Source of the DNA: Neospora caninum Liverpool
Lineage: Eukaryota > Apicomplexa > Conoidasida > Eucoccidiorida > Sarcocystidae
NCBI RefSeq assembly: GCF_000208865.1
Contig: NC_018396.1
Coordinates: 1,884,630-1,948,629 of the forward strand
Direction: 5' to 3'
Length of the DNA stretch: 64,000 nt
Of the stretch, positions 15,001 to 30,000 are shown in pieces; positions within the stretch are counted from its first letter, which is position 1, and each line of letters opens with the position of its first letter. A model generated the notes under the pieces. The model was not told the origin of the DNA and made no database searches. It saw nothing but the letters and a program-made list of their open reading frames with translations. A program made the translations under genes and the position numbers.

Positions 15001-18000
15001 ACATCGTGGCATGGCGAGGCGCGTGGATAGGAGGAAACGCGGCTTCTTTCTCACCGGATGGCTCGGCTGGGGGAATGTTCGGAAAGAATTTGCCTGGAGC
15101 GAGTCCTGCTATGGCGCCCACGAGTCCACTGGAATCGCCTTTGCTGGACCTCCTTGGCTTTGCGGGTGCCCCCACTCAGCTTCTGCTCAGCCTTCCGCAT
15201 TTCTCGTGCGTACTCTTAAATGACGTGTTCGAGGGTGACCTCGAACCCCATCAGCTCTGGCCAATGTCTCGGACTTGTGAGGGAGCAGCGTCAGGCGCTG
15301 GTGCCACGGTGCTTCAAGCGGTATCTGAGCCAGCGACGAACGTCATTGCGGGTCGTCCAGTCTCATCTATAGGAGGATATGGCAGCGGCATCCGATCTCA
15401 GAGGAGTCATTCACAACGACCAGTGGGAGAGGCGCGGAAGCGCTGTCAGGCAGGCGCCGCTGTAGAAGAGACTTCTGGGTCAAGTCGTTCACATCGTGTC
15501 CTTATGAGAGGCCCGAGGACTCATGAATCACATCCTTTGATGAGGATCACCATCAGAAACATTCGAGCTGCGGGAACGAACACACTTGTTCAACCCGGTT
15601 ACACCCTGTCAGTGGCAATACCAAGTAAGACTGCAACATCCCTGATTCCGGAACACTTTGGCGGACCTGGACGGGAAACGCTGGTGGAGGAGCGTCACCC
15701 ACCAAAGCGCAGAAGGATGGAAGACGGGAGGGATCACACGAATGGGGAAGGCGATGCTGAAGACCTACGCGGGGCGCAGTATCTCTTGATGCTGCTTCAG
15801 AAGCAGCTGCTTCAACATGGGGAGGTGAATACGAAGAGCGGCGCAGCAGCTGGAGTAACGAAAAATGGTCTGTTTTCAGAAAATATGCTTATCAACGGTG
15901 AAGCCGTTGTCAAAGTCGAGGCGTACGTGATGGCGAAGAGGTCGCTTGTGCAGCACTCGACAGTCGCTGCGACTTCAGCGGCAGCACAGACTGGGCTGTT
16001 GCGTGGCCGAGCACGGAGGCGAGCCCGGTCAACCGCGCGCAACTCAGGCTCCGCCGGAGGTGCTTTACTGAGTCCAGATGAGTCTGCATATATGCCCAGA
16101 CCGCAGCGACGAACTGGCAGCATCTGCTCATCAAAGCGGAGCGGCTCCTCACTTCGCACAAGGGAGGATCACCGGCGATCGTCGTCTCCGTCACCAGACG
16201 CGCTCCTACGCGTGCATCCCAGGGAGAAATGTGCACGGGGTTCTCGAGAAGGAAAAGACAGTGCCGAGCACCGGATAGCTAAAGGCAGCCGTGTGGCAAA
16301 CGATGACGCAACGACGAACCGGAGGGGCACATCTGTGGGGCCGTCGACGGTCGCAGGCACGGAACCCTTTTCTGACACTGAGCACTCCGGGAAAACGACG
16401 CCGGTAAACATGAGGGCGAGTTTGTCAGGAACTAGCAGCGGTTTGGGTACAGCTGAACGATGTGAGGGGGGGTTGGAGAAAGCGCTGAACTGCTCCCCTC
16501 GGCAGGCGTCTTCTACAGGATGGGAAAGCGACGTTCACGGTATGCGGGGCGACTATGTGCCGGCTGCCGAGCCTGGCATTGAGGTGGAGGAAGTCTGGGA
16601 GCCCGTTGTCGACGCATTCACGGCGTCCTTCCGAGCGTCGCTGAGCACCGACTCGGCTGATATTGTCTTCACCCTATCCGAAAAACCACCAGCGCAGAAG
16701 TCTCATGCTCTGGCTGGCGTCGGCCGGCGCGTGGCTCCTCAGGCGATGCCGGCATCACCAGTTGCGCGAAACCGGGGCAGCACGACTGGGAACCTTCAGA
16801 AATTGGCCAGGATGGAACTGCGCCGCGGCACGACCGTCGCCAACCTTGCCGTGTCAGAAACCACTTTATTCCATGGCTCTCTGCCGACGGCCCTGCCATT
16901 GTTCGCCAGAGTCGGCGGCAGATCTCCGGACCAAAATAAACAAGGCGTTGTACGTGTGGCGTTCGCGTCCTGGCATCTACACACGCTGGTCAACCTCTTG
17001 AAACACCTACGGCTGGAGTGGGCAAAGGCTGCGGAGCACAGCAACCGCGAAAATACAGCGTTCTGGGCTCACGCCGCTGCCGAATGGCTGCTTCCGTCCC
17101 AGTGGGTCGAAGACGAGCAAGTCACAAGTGGAGATCCAACTGCTGACCAAATGCCACGTCATGCCGGAGTGTACAGAAGATGGTCAGTTACCGGAGACCT
17201 ACCATATTCGAGGCCTGAAACGGATCCGCGGGGCGACCAGTTGTCCCTCTGCAGTCCCCAAAGGCGGCCCGACCCCCGATACCTCCAGAAGAATGCGCCG
17301 TTTAAGGCCACTTACAGACGAGGCAAACAACTGATGTCCGTAACGTCGGAGGATCTGGGCGCGGGCGGTAGGATTCCTTCTGTTACCTCTACTACCTCGG
17401 CAGCCCCCGCTAGTCTCCCTCCCGTGGTAGAACGCAGCGTCGCTTCTACGGGGATTACGCTAGAGGAGCCCTTGAACTCTATGGACACGGTCGGTGTGCG
17501 TGCTCCCGGGAGCTCGACGACACGGCGACAGCCCTTTTCTGGATACCCTGGCTTCAGGCAGAAGGGAAAGGCGATGACCGGCGGCCAGTCGTGGTCAGAT
17601 GTCAGGCTTGAAAACGGCTTAGTGGAACCGGACATAAGATATGGCGGCGGGACGGAGCTGGCGAGCGACGCGAGAGGTTCACATGGAGCCACTGGCTTAC
17701 CTGGTGCCTCTAGCAGTCCGTCAGACCCCTCCAAAAACTGCAAAGTAGCACGCGCTGGTCAGCGCTCGAAGACTGCTGATCCCTCAGCACAGGCGCCAGG
17801 AGACGTTGCATTGCGCAGTGATAAAATAATGGGTTGGCAGCCTGATGCAAACCCAGGTGTTCGGCCTCCTCCAAACGAGGTTATGCGTGCAGAGCGGCCT
17901 TTTCGAAGCAGGGATAGTCTTCGGGTAATCCCGTATTGTCGCCTGCCTTGTGTGACCGACACTGGCACCAATCATCCGAAGATCAGCGACGTGGAGAGCC

Positions 18001-21000
18001 GCTCGGTAAATTGTTTGTCCAGTTTTGGGAGCAGTCCGGACATCTATCGGCTTCGAGACTTCGCACTGTTTCTCCACAATGCATCGGGGCTGCCTATGCT
18101 CCTGTCGGTCGAGCCGTCGCCGGGACTGTTGACTGTCGACACCTTCCAGACGAAAGCAGTCGCGTCGACGTCCCTGTCGTTGCACGGCTTTGCAAACTCA
18201 CCCGAACAGCCTATTGGGAGCGGCACTGAAAACCGAAGAACTGGTCCTGTGAGGTTGTTGGCTCCGGACCAGGTGGTAGCTTTCGACGCGTCTTTTTTTT
18301 ACGGGGATCCGCAGACTCGCTGCGATCATCGAAGCTGCAGGTTGCGCGTGGTGGCCGTGAACAATACGGATCCAGAGGTTAAAAGCTCTCCGCATGCGCG
18401 TACAAGTTCCTCGATGCCCGCCACCCCGCTGAGAAGGAAGCCTATGCTGCCGACCTGCCAAAAGATGCAAGGCAAAGCTAGGAATGGCAGGTGTGAAAAC
18501 GTGCGTGTGAGGCGAGCTCGTGTGTCGCTGCACCACGTCAAAGCGACGGCAAGCCGATTGCGGGGTGTCCGTTCGCCTCTACTGAGAGGCGTTTCCTTCC
18601 GGCAAAGAAACTCTCGAAGAACTGACTCGGATATGGCCACTCAGTTTGCCAGTCTTGTCAAGGCGGCCCTGGCGGCACCAGAGGTGTGGATGTGCGTAGA
18701 GCTTCCGAATTTGCCTTCCGCGGGTGTACTCCGCTTACCCATTGTCCAGGCACTGCATGTGGATGGAAATCGGCCACCTTCCGAACCGGAGGGTATGGGT
18801 AAAACGGACACTTCAGCAACCACGGATCCGGGTTATGAGGAGACCATGCAAGACGGTCAGCTCAGCGGCAACACCATGTGCGTGTGCCACGTTCAGCACT
18901 TGCTACTGGCCCGGGCGGTGGTCAGCGCGGGAGCGACATCACCAGATGAGCAGCAGCAGCTGATTACCATCGGCTCTCCCCTGACGCTAAGGAACCTCAC
19001 GCCCTTCCCTCTGTCCTGCGAACTCGGCATCGTGATGCCGCAAGTCCACGCATCCAGCAAGAGTCGGGCGGCCGGAGTGGAGCGCGATCGTAAGCGTTCT
19101 GCTACAGCGGGTGACTCCGGGGATACCGCAGAGAGAAGATATGCTGCGACCGGAGGCACGGCTGGCACGATGCTTCGGGAGCAGCTGCTTCAGGAGAGAC
19201 ACGGCAACTGCCACGCTGCTCTACAGTCGCAAGACGACGCGAGCCGGGGTCGCCTGCCGGGATTAGAAGAAACAGGAGACCAGCTACAGAACCATGGGCC
19301 CGAAGTTTCCGCCGGTCCAGGCGACCAGAAAGAAACTGCTTCCTCAGTGGTCCCCTTGGTGTCCCGACGGAGCACGCCGGCAAGGGCGAGCAGCGTCTTG
19401 CCCGTCTTCGCCCGGGCTGTGAAAGGGAAGAAATCGACCTTCCGAGGTTCCACCTCAGCAACGTCAGGGAAGAACATTATGTTGCGAGAATTCGTTTGTC
19501 CCGCACGGGGCGGCACATACAGCCTGCCTGCTGTGGCTCTTGGGACCGTGGACAATGGTTTTTTTCTCGACGCCTCAGCGTCTGGAGGGTTGTCGAGCTT
19601 GGCCGCGACGCGGACGGCGGCCGCTGCGGCTGAACCAACTCCTTATCCTTCGCGTTGCGGAACCGGGAACGATACGATCATAGACAAGATCATTCATAGA
19701 AGGCCACGCAGGCCTTTGACTTTCGACACTTCCACTATGTTGTCTCTGAAACTGCAGCTTCGTTCGACGGGTGGATCGCTCTCCAGTTCTTCATCACCAG
19801 CAGGCATCACGTCGGAACAGGCTGGGCACCGGGGCATTAAAAAGTGGCACGACGCTAGTTCTTTTGCTGGGTCTCGAGGGGATGAAGGGAGCCAGGTCTG
19901 GGCATCTGGACGATCGTTTCAGCCTGCTGGGGTGCCAGGAGTGTTCTGCTCCATTATCGGCCTTCGTGGCGAACCAAAGAGCCAGCCGTCGCTTAAACAA
20001 CTCCGATGCCTGTCAACCGTCTCCCAGTGGAGAGCAGCCTCCTTCAGCCTGGGACGCTCACCGAGAAAGACGACTGCATATTCCGCTGGTGGTTCCGACC
20101 GCGTTTTCTTGCTGGCATTTTACTCGTGTACCATGTGGAAACCGGCAAGAGACAGAGTAACGAACAGCGGCAGTCAGGGACGTATCGTCGATACCCCGTG
20201 TCTTCTTCCACCCTTTGTCGGATGCTGCGGCGGACCTCCTCGTGGCCTTGGGGTTACGGAAGATGACCCGCACGATGATTTGGCTTCTGGTTCAAGTTTC
20301 ATGCGCTTAGGAGACCTCTTCAATGACGACGAAAGTGAAGACCTGGAGATGTGGCAACGTTGCCAGAGGAGCACTTGGGTTGTGAAAGTGCCGCTGCGCA
20401 TCTGTAATCATCTGCCTTTCCCCGTGACTCTGCGCCTGAAGGACGCTGTAGCTCCGACAATCGGGCAACGAATGAACGATCACAGTGACGTGAAATCAGA
20501 GAGGGACGCGGGCGCCGAAAGGGAGGTCTGGCCCACCTCTTCCCAACCCTGTGAGACGAACCGCCGACATGCTGAAGGCGCATGCCAGCCTGGGTCGTCT
20601 TCATACGTTGGGTCCTGGGCAGCTTGTGGCGGCCAGTCACACGCTGAAGGATTTCCCCTCGCCAAAGAGGTGGATGAGCGCGCCGATATCATCGCACGGG
20701 CCCAAGAAGCTGCAGCAGCTGCTGGTAGAGGGTCGTGCGAAGTTACAGTTCCATCTCTTCAGCAGCGTCTTTGCTGTGGAGTCCACGGCGCGGAGGTCTT
20801 GCTTGCATCTGTCAAGTTCCCTCAATCTAGCTGGAGCGGATTTTACCGTGTATGGGACGTGACTTCTCCGGTGGAGGAAACTGACGCTGAGTCTCCAGGC
20901 CATGCCACGGCCACCAGATGGGACAACGGCCATAACTACGCGAATCAAGGCTCCACGGAGGCGTCTGGCAAATTAAGTGCAGGAGGGGAACTGTCCTATG

Positions 21001-24000
21001 GAGCATCTGGATGCTTACACAGAGCTGATCAGCGGCCAGCCTATAGAATTGGTATGGCTTATTCGAAAAGTCCGGTACATGAAGTACAAGTGATTCGCGT
21101 GCCCGATCTCCACAAGAGAAAAGTCTTCGAAGTGCGAATCACCGCCATTTACTCCCCATTTGATCCCGCGCTGCCACCCCACTTTCCTGGGGTAGCGGCT
21201 GCTCTGACCATGATCATTTCTGCTCCTGTCTGGCTGTCGCAACGTTGCATTCAAGCGCCGCTCTCCTTCCTGCCTCAAGCTCCGCGGCGACGGTCGGCGA
21301 CCAGTTGGGAGAAGGCGGCTGACCTAGCACGCGGTTTTTGCGCAGCACCGCTGCCCAGCGAGGCTGAATCTATCTCAGATGAAAGCTGGCCCACGGAGCG
21401 CAACGGGCATGCCAAAGGCGACTCCGAGGCTCCGCTTAGCAGCCGCGGCGCAGGACGTCTTGCTCGACGCACACTGGCGAAGCACCGTCAATCCAACACA
21501 AGGCTCTCGAGATTGACAGTAACGCCGAGCCGAACATGGCGTGGTACAGCGGAAACTGGCACCAGAGGTAGGCGACGGAGGTGGGGCGCCCTGCATGGAA
21601 TAAAACATTCCTCAGGGGCGCCTCTGACCGTGAGAGCGCTCTCATTCCCGAGAAGGAGACTTCTAAAGCGATTATCGGGCGGATCTGTTATTCGCAAAGC
21701 CTCGGACAGTGGAATGTCTCAAGTCGATGTGTCTTCACAGTCCGACAGACACCAGGTCACGCGCTCTCATCGGAGCAGCCGCAGCATCTGGCTCACAGCT
21801 GGAAGACGCAGCTGGACCCCCACTGCACTGAAGCGGTCCAAGATCAGTGGGTCGGCAGACGGCACCATTACAGCAAACCTCGCCGGGGCTGGTGCAAGTC
21901 CACTTCTTTTAGCCTCTTCCGTCCTTGAAGTCGGCTGTTGCTTTCTGCGATCTGAGCAGCAAACGTCGTGCGACGCCGGTGGACGCGGACAAGGCCTAGC
22001 CCAAGTCTGCGCTTCATCGGGTGGCTGGGAAGGCGGAAAAGAGCGCTACGAACGGAGGCGTTCAACACGAAGATCGGCGACCCATTTGCGTCACTCGAAT
22101 TCGACCGGACTGTGCGGCTATGATGACAGTGATGACGCCCGTTCAGAATTCTATGGGTGTCGCGGCCAGGGCCTGTTCCCGTTCGCGGCTTGCCGGAGTG
22201 GGGCAAGCAGTATGATGCATGCGGCATCTGGTAGCTGGGGCATGCAGCGTTGCACGTCTCCTGAACGCTGCAGTTACCCTGGACCAGTTGGAGAGCCACT
22301 CGCGTTTCCCGGAATGTGCTCGGGGTCTGGCTGCGCAGACCGAGGCACCGAGACTGAGTTTGGCGCGCTGCAACGGTGTCGTCGTCGCCTGGCTGCGGCA
22401 CTTGCCATGAACCAATTTACTCTGTCTGCGGGTGTTCTCGACGTCCGGGTCTTACTCAGTTCACGTTCGCTGCTTTCCTACTTTTCAGCGATACGCAGAC
22501 CCGGCACAAAGGGAGGGGGAGCAATCGTGGCAGAGGAATCGAAGGAAGACTCGCCCGCGGACTTGGGAAGCTCTCTCGTTTTACCTCCTACCATTTCTCC
22601 ACCACAGGAAGCTGTCCCGTTGCGAATAGGCTGTTACGACATGGTCCTCCAGCAGTCAGGAGCGTGCACTCCGGATACCCAGCTTCTTGCTCTCACGATG
22701 TTTCCGACACTGCTTCACAATTCTTGCTCTTCGCCAGCGCTGCCGGTTACATCTCGCCAAGCTTCGAGTGCCGCACATCAGACCGGTGGCAGACTGACTC
22801 GTCCTGGGACGTCCGTCTCCACGTCAAGGGCAGACGACCGCTGGCGGGACAATGACTCGGACAACGAAAAGGATGGCACGATGGCGTCTGAGAAGTTCCC
22901 GTGCGTGTCGCCTGCGACGCCGATGTCGTCCGACGAAGACCGCTCTACGCCTCCGTTTCCCAGAGCAGCGACATCTTTCCCCTGCTTCGCGCCGTGGGCT
23001 ACCCCGTTGTCGACCGCACTCCTGTCGGCGTCCTCTTTATTGGCAGCTCGATCTGTGTTGCTCCAGTTCGTTCCTCGGTTCATCTTTATCAATTCCCTGG
23101 ATGTAGACTTGGAGATTCGTCAGGCGAACGTGAGCGTACCATTTGCCATGCTTTCCTACTTCCCTCCGCAATCTCCCAGCGGCAGCCTCCATCGCGATAG
23201 CATATATTTCCGTGCACCCTTCGCTTCCCATGAAAGCCTCGGTTCCGCCATGTGGCCCGAGCAGGGAATCGGCCGGCCTCTCCGTGACCGCGCTGACGAC
23301 GATGAAGCTGACCAAGCTTTGTCCCTCTTCAACACGGTTTTCCTCAGCCCCTCGGCTCCCATTCTGTTTTTGCCCAAGGGAGCTGCAGCTGTGTTTCATT
23401 TTCCGGATCCAACAGTCGCCTACGCCGTCAACATTAGACTATCGTCCCATACCTATTCCTCGCCATATACGACATTCCAGGAACCGCAGATGTACGGCCA
23501 GCACCCACATCAGCCGCATATGGGTCGCCTATTGAACGCTGGAGAGCGCGCCTTACCATCTGATTCCCCTCTCCTGCTGCCGCATCCTGCGTTTGAGGGA
23601 ATGCGGCTTCTCGACGTGCTGCGGCAACAGGACGTCCTTCTGATGAAAGATCGTTATTGCCGAGACGGTGCGGCCGCTGCGCTGGCTGCCGCTAGTGATG
23701 GAGAACGTTTGTCGGATGCTAGCAGCACTGTCAATGGGAGTGTCGCGTCCTGGAAAGAAGACGACGCGCTTCTGAGGAACCTGCCGAGCGACGGAGACCT
23801 CCACTCCCGGGGAGCGGTTGAGGATGTCGGCGACCTGTTCCGGGGCATGAGTATGGACCTCCGGAGGAGCACGGGTATGTCATCTGGGGGAATCTTTGAA
23901 TCGATACCAGAGGGCCTCAGGCAGGCACGCCTCTATGAAGGACCAGGCCATGCACGCTGGCGTCGAAGCAGAGTCGAGGCGCCTTTCCCACCAGGACACC

Positions 24001-27000
24001 CTGGCATTTCGGATGGCCACTGGAATGTACCAGGCTACCATTCCCACCAGCCATTGTCGGCGGCCGAGGGGAGACGTGCTCTATATTCAGTTCCTGAGAT
24101 AAGCAGCTTTGAACACGTGCGAACAAGACCTCGCCCGCACATGCCACTTCCCCGTGATCAGTGGGCAGATCACCCGCGGGAACTCAGACACTCTGTGGGC
24201 AGTGTCCGATCAGAAGCCGGAGAGCCCCTAGGACACGAACCAGTGCGTGTGCGGCGGCGGCGACTAACTCTGGAAAGAGACATCATAGATACACATCCTC
24301 TTCCCATCGAACAACAGCCAGTGCGACGCGCTCGGTCTGCGTTTCATGCGCTGTGGGGGGACTCTCATACCGGCGCCCACGGGGTGCGTCGGCAACATAC
24401 AGAGAACTTCGTCCGAGGCTATTCCAAGCGAAGCCGGAGTGGAGTTTCGTTGCTGAACAGCACTTCTGGTCGCATTAGCGCAGCGTCGCATCACGCTGCC
24501 AAAGGGCAAAGACGCCTGCCTTTGCATCTGCGGAAGTCCGCCGCCTCAACAGAGTTTGGTGGTATCGGTTCTCTCGAACAGGATGACAGGCTCTGTGCGC
24601 CAGGGCTCGGTGACCGTCAGGTGTCGCGGGGGCGCGTTGACCAAAACGATGGCGCGCATGTGCTTCGCGGCCTTAGCAGAGAGCGCAGGAGTGCCGCAAC
24701 CTCCGTTTTCCCTGAACCTGAACACAATTCCAGGACAAACCTTCAAGACGACTGGCTTAAGGAGGGTGCTCGACGCGTGCGAAATTACCCATGGTGGCCG
24801 AGCAGATCGGTTGACAGTACCCTGAGCGGGAGATGGCCCTCCACCGAATTTCGACTGTCTAGGCAGTGGGAATATGCTTCGGGAAGTCGATCCGGCGAAA
24901 GACGAGACGCAGCAGACCAGAGCGGAGGTCCAGACGGGGATCTTGCGGGAGTACCTTCATCGCTGTTGCGACCAGGTACCGGATCCATGCCTAACCTCTG
25001 GCAATCCGCGCGGACCCCAGCGCCGTCACCGCAATCATTCGCCCTCGATCCCAGTTTCCCTAGAAGGGCGTCCTCGCGGACAGGTGCTCGCACTCCAGTC
25101 GAGCCAAGCAGGCGGCGTCATGCCTCCAGTGCGACTGTTGGGTTGCCAGATCGTACAACATCCCTGAACAGTGAAGGCCCGAGCCGCACGTCTAGCCTCT
25201 CTAGACTGAGAGTCACAGGACCGCAGTTGCACGAAGGCGAATCAAGCCCTCTGAGCCGCTCGTGTTCAGCTGGCCATTTCATACCTGAGCGCAATCACGT
25301 GTTACCACGGAGGCTCTCTTCAGTCGACTCCTCCGTCTCCCATCATCCCGCGAGACGTTCCCGTTCCTTCCTTTCATCGGTTTCTGACACTTCAGACGGG
25401 TACATGTCATCGTCAGGAAATAGTCTCGACGCAAGCACTTCGTCTTATAGAAGGGCCGCACCGTCTTATCGTGGTCGAACAGCCAGTCACCTGTCAGCAG
25501 ATCCCTCTGACATGCGGGCTGCTGGCGTCCCAGTGCTCCCCTCGCGGCCGCTGCCTCACATTAGCCCCCCCTTGCCGTACTTCCTCTGGACAGACTGCCT
25601 ATATGTGTCTTGCCCCGCACCTGATACGGCGGCTTATCGTCCGGTTGACGCTGCCACAAAGGCAGACACAGGTGACGGAAGGCCTTCTCTGCGTTTCCCG
25701 GATCACGCCTCCAGACACCGACCTCCAGGAACCAGCTCGGCTGCATTTGGCGGTTTGAATTCGCTTCTGACGAGTTGTGATGGGCGTGACATCGCATCCG
25801 GCACGGAGGCCGTCGCAGACGCAGGGGATGCAGACAGAGTTTCACGAGCTTCACCAGGAGTCGCTGAATGCTCACCGGAAGCAGCTTTGGCTGCAGCGAT
25901 GCGCAGCGCGAGTCAAAGCTTTCCACTCCTTGACTGTCTCGGGAATTTGTTCGCCGCGGTCGAGGCGACCATCGGAAACAGCGATGGCGGCAAAGGCAGT
26001 ATTTCCTGCGTGACGTTTTCTGCAGCTCGCACGGCCCCAATTCATGTGGAGAACCACCTTCCCTCATCCTACATTCTCGTGACCACCAGCTCCCCAGTGT
26101 GTTTCACGGCCACTGCGTGCGCAACCGTTGGGTCAGGCTGTTTCGGCCGTGCAGCCGCGGGATGGAGGAACGTGAGGGGCGGACACTTGAGCGTGAACGC
26201 CGGAGAGTCCACCGACGGCGGCAAAGCTGGGATTCGGAAGCGCCTCCTGCAGTCTGGTTCTCGTTGGCCTGCGGGAAACTGCGGGCCTCCACCGGTCTCC
26301 GTTGCGCCTCGTCAGAGCAAACCCTTCTGGCTGCAGCGCGCGCTGCCTCTCTGTCCCGCGTGCGAGGCGGCAGACAGCGCTGCAACAGCCGCAGCGAGGC
26401 GCGCGGCCGCAGCTGCAGCGGCAGCAGCTTCCACTACCCTCGCAGAGGAGCACCTTGCCCGACAGCAACCTTCCTCGGGAACAACGAGAAGGCTGCAGGG
26501 GCGACGGACAAGGCGGAAAAGGGATGGAGAAACGGCGGCGTCCATGTGTGAAGAGGGCGACACCTCCTCCAGATATCGGTTCACAGATCACCTGACGGGG
26601 GAGCAGACAAGGCGTCGAGATCGCGCCGCGCGCGACAGTGCTTGCTCCTTTCGACGGGGGATGCCGTGGCGGGCGGGCAAAACCCGACGAACAGGTAGTA
26701 GTTTCGGCGACGGATATGGGTCTGGGAGCCGACGCGGCAGGCGCCATCACGATGGCTCCACGGGGGATGACTCGGACGTGTGGGACTCTAGCAGCGGAAG
26801 CGTGACAGATTCCGAAATTCGGTATGGAACCCATGAGGGTAGCGAAGAGTGGGATGGTGAAATGAGTGAGTTTTCGAGTTCTCGCTCTTTCACGTCATTC
26901 TATCCAGACTCAACGCGGGACAGGGAGGTTGTCCATCGTGCCTACCCGTCTTCGTCCTGGGGTGACAGTGTTGCTGACCGTTACTTCGAGACTCAGGCAC

Positions 27001-30000
27001 GATACGTGGACGCCGATGACCCTTCGCTTGAAAACGGCTCTGTTAGCGACTTCCTGTGGCCTCCGCCTGCACTCCGACGAATTCAGAAGCAGTTAGAAAC
27101 AGCGTTCGGAGAAGGGGTAAAGAAGTGCCAGGAGACCGCGGCAGCAGCAGCCGGAATTCTCAAGCAGTCTCTGCAGTGGCCAGAGTTGCGTGGCGCGGAG
27201 GACCACGAACGGCAACAGCTGGTGGGGAGCTGGGGACGCCAAGGTGTACTTCGTTGGTTTGAGAAGCTCGCGGCAGCAGAACGCCGACCTGGTCAGCCAA
27301 TTGAGCACGTCCCTGACTGTCCCCGCCGCCGGTCATCGGGCGGCGTGCCGCCAGCCAGTGGTCAGTCCGGTCTCGGGGACGTGAGGGAGACGTTGGAGAG
27401 GACGACAGGAGGAAGGGGAGTGGGGAACAGCGTTTTTAAGGGCGGCGAAGAGTCAGGAGGCAAGGCGTGCGAGGCTGCAGCAAACACAGCCGAAAGGGAA
27501 GCCGGTAGCTTGAATCTCAACTGCTTACGAGAAAAGCTGTACATCCAGATTGTGGGTGAGGATCTGGCTTGGGTTGAGGTGGATGTTTACAAGAAACGGA
27601 CAACGAAGCTCGTGCTGCAAAATCCTCGTCGGACGTTCTACTTTTATTCCCGCACTGAAGGTCGCACTGCGATTCTCAGTGTCTCTCACGTCCCCCCACC
27701 AGAGTCCTTGACAGCACTACATGCGGCGGAGAGGGGGGGAAGACAGGCGGCACACGAGGAGGCGTTCCACGCCCCTCCTAGCGAACACCTTTCGCGACAC
27801 GAGGCGAACAGTGACGGGGATTCATTCGGTACTGGGGACGACGGGGGAGCGTCCGAGCAGGCCGAGAGCTCCAACCAGCGCAGCATACCGGCGAACAGAG
27901 GCGAGAATGCGGAATGGCCCTGGGTGGAAGGCAACGCCGGCCCCTGCAGATCCGAGCTGGACGGTGCGGGAAAGCGGCTGCACTCAAAAAGAATCAAGAG
28001 TAAGTCCCGACGCAGTCGTCGAGGATCGGAAGTCTGTGCTCACACGGCCGTTACCAGATTGTCGAATGACCGGTAGGGTAGTGTCTCTGTTAGTTGACTC
28101 CGGCAGCTGTTCTGTTTCTTCCTCCTCAATGCGTCTTACAAACACATGCCGTACTTGCTTCCTGCTGTGGTGGCGTCTTCTTGCAGCGACCATTCAATTG
28201 CCATGCCTGTCTTTCTCTTTCATTTGCGGGTCACCTTCCTCGGGCCTTGATCGAGCCTTAGGCGTGTACCGGAATCCACGGGAGACTTCCTCACGGACGT
28301 TGAGGTGTCCTGCTCAGTTTCAGCTGGACTTGCGATCCCTCCAGTTCAGTCTCACCAGCAGGTACCTCGTCCCGTATGGGGTCGTCCCTATAAACGGCCG
28401 CGGTGGGGTTGGCCGACATGTACTGCTCGCCCGGCACTTGTGCAGCTTCTCTATCCAGCAAGTTCACCTCTTCAACTTCTCTCCAGAGTCTACCACTTTC
28501 CCAGTAGTCCTTGGCCCTGCCTCGATTGCGTCCTACACGAACGGCACCGGCGCCAACGTGGCCACTCTCTCAGGGGCCGCAGACTGCGAAGAGCACGTTG
28601 GCGGCCAGAACCTCTCTGCTTTTACCGGAGCAGAACGAAGTGAGAACATGGCAGTTGTGGGGAGATCTGTCCGCAGGAACAGAGGAGACAGCCCACCTGA
28701 TGAGGGGCGGGCTCGGACGCACGACAAATGCGTGGCGGCAGAGGGGCGCACGGAGCCACCAACTCTGCGAATTCAAATTTTGGCGTCTTCCAAGCGACAA
28801 CAGGGATATCCTGGAATGTATCCCTTCATGGTGTACGTTCAGCAGAGTATCTGTGACCTCCGCGTCTCATGTGCTCCCCTAGTCGTTAACCTCGACATGA
28901 GCCGGATCCTTCCAACGGCGCTCGCATTCCTCGACACGGTTCGGGGGACCACGTCGCCCCTTTTGCTTCAGCTGCAGTCTCGTCCGTTCTGCGTGCCCGC
29001 CGAGTCTGCGGCTGATCTCAGGAGCCCAACACGGGCGGGGGGACCAGACGCGCATCTGGCTGCAGCGCCCGACGCCTTTGGCCTTGTCGGAACTGGGTGG
29101 CCCGAACCTCCAGTGTCTCTGTCTCTCGGAAGCCCTCAATGTTTTTCAACATCTCGGTTTTACGCGAATCGCTGCTCTCTGAGTTCCGGCTCCAGTATCG
29201 CGGACGGCGATTCGCCATCGAGCCACTTTCGGATAGGGCCAGCGCCGCGTCGGCCACAACCCGAGACGTGGGAGCGTTTGAGTCTCTTCTCTCCCGAGCG
29301 ATCAGGCAATCAATCAGCGGGTTCTGGGCAGACGGTCTCACCGTCAACCGTGCCCACCTTTCCTTCCTTCTTTTTCACGTGTTTTCCGTCTTCGTCTGTG
29401 CCGACGTTCGGCCCATCCTTCGCCCCTCCGATGCCGCCAGCGACAGCCATCCAAGAGCTTGCCGTTGACTCGCTCTCAATAGACCCCGTTATCTTGAACA
29501 TCTCCTGCGTCTTCGACGACCTCCTGAACACGGCAGCAGAATCGCGGGCCTCGCGCGACGGTACTGTCCCGCCTTCGGCAAAGCCCCAGGATGTACAACC
29601 ACGACAAATAGGCCTGACTCAGAGCAGCGTCAGCCTTACGAACACGCCTGCTGAACGAACCTGTGGATCGCGTTACGAACGAATCATGTTGTTGGGAGGA
29701 GTCCTCTGGCTTCCGGATTCGGCGCAAACACGCAAGACAGGAAGTCATTTGACGCACCACAGACTCACTCACGAGTCGTCAGTGGTGGACCGTCTTCTGT
29801 CTGTGTTTCTCCGGTCGATGAACGTGGAGAACGCTATTGTTAACCTCAGACAATTCTCGTTCGACTACGCTCGCCTGCCTCTGCCTCTTGTTTTGTTTTT
29901 TCTTTCCCAACACATTCGAACGCAGCTCAAGATGGCTGCGACTACCGCCGTGCTCTCCACTGACGGCCTTTTGAATATGGGGGCTTGGCAAGAGCGCGCA

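Noticed and set aside
28000..28186. Coding continuation of the first VPS13 exon to the stop at 28076
   Set aside because: A GTAAGT donor at 28000 with a phase-matched acceptor at 28186 joins the exon to clear VPS13 C-terminal sequence; reading on ends in a stop without that domain.
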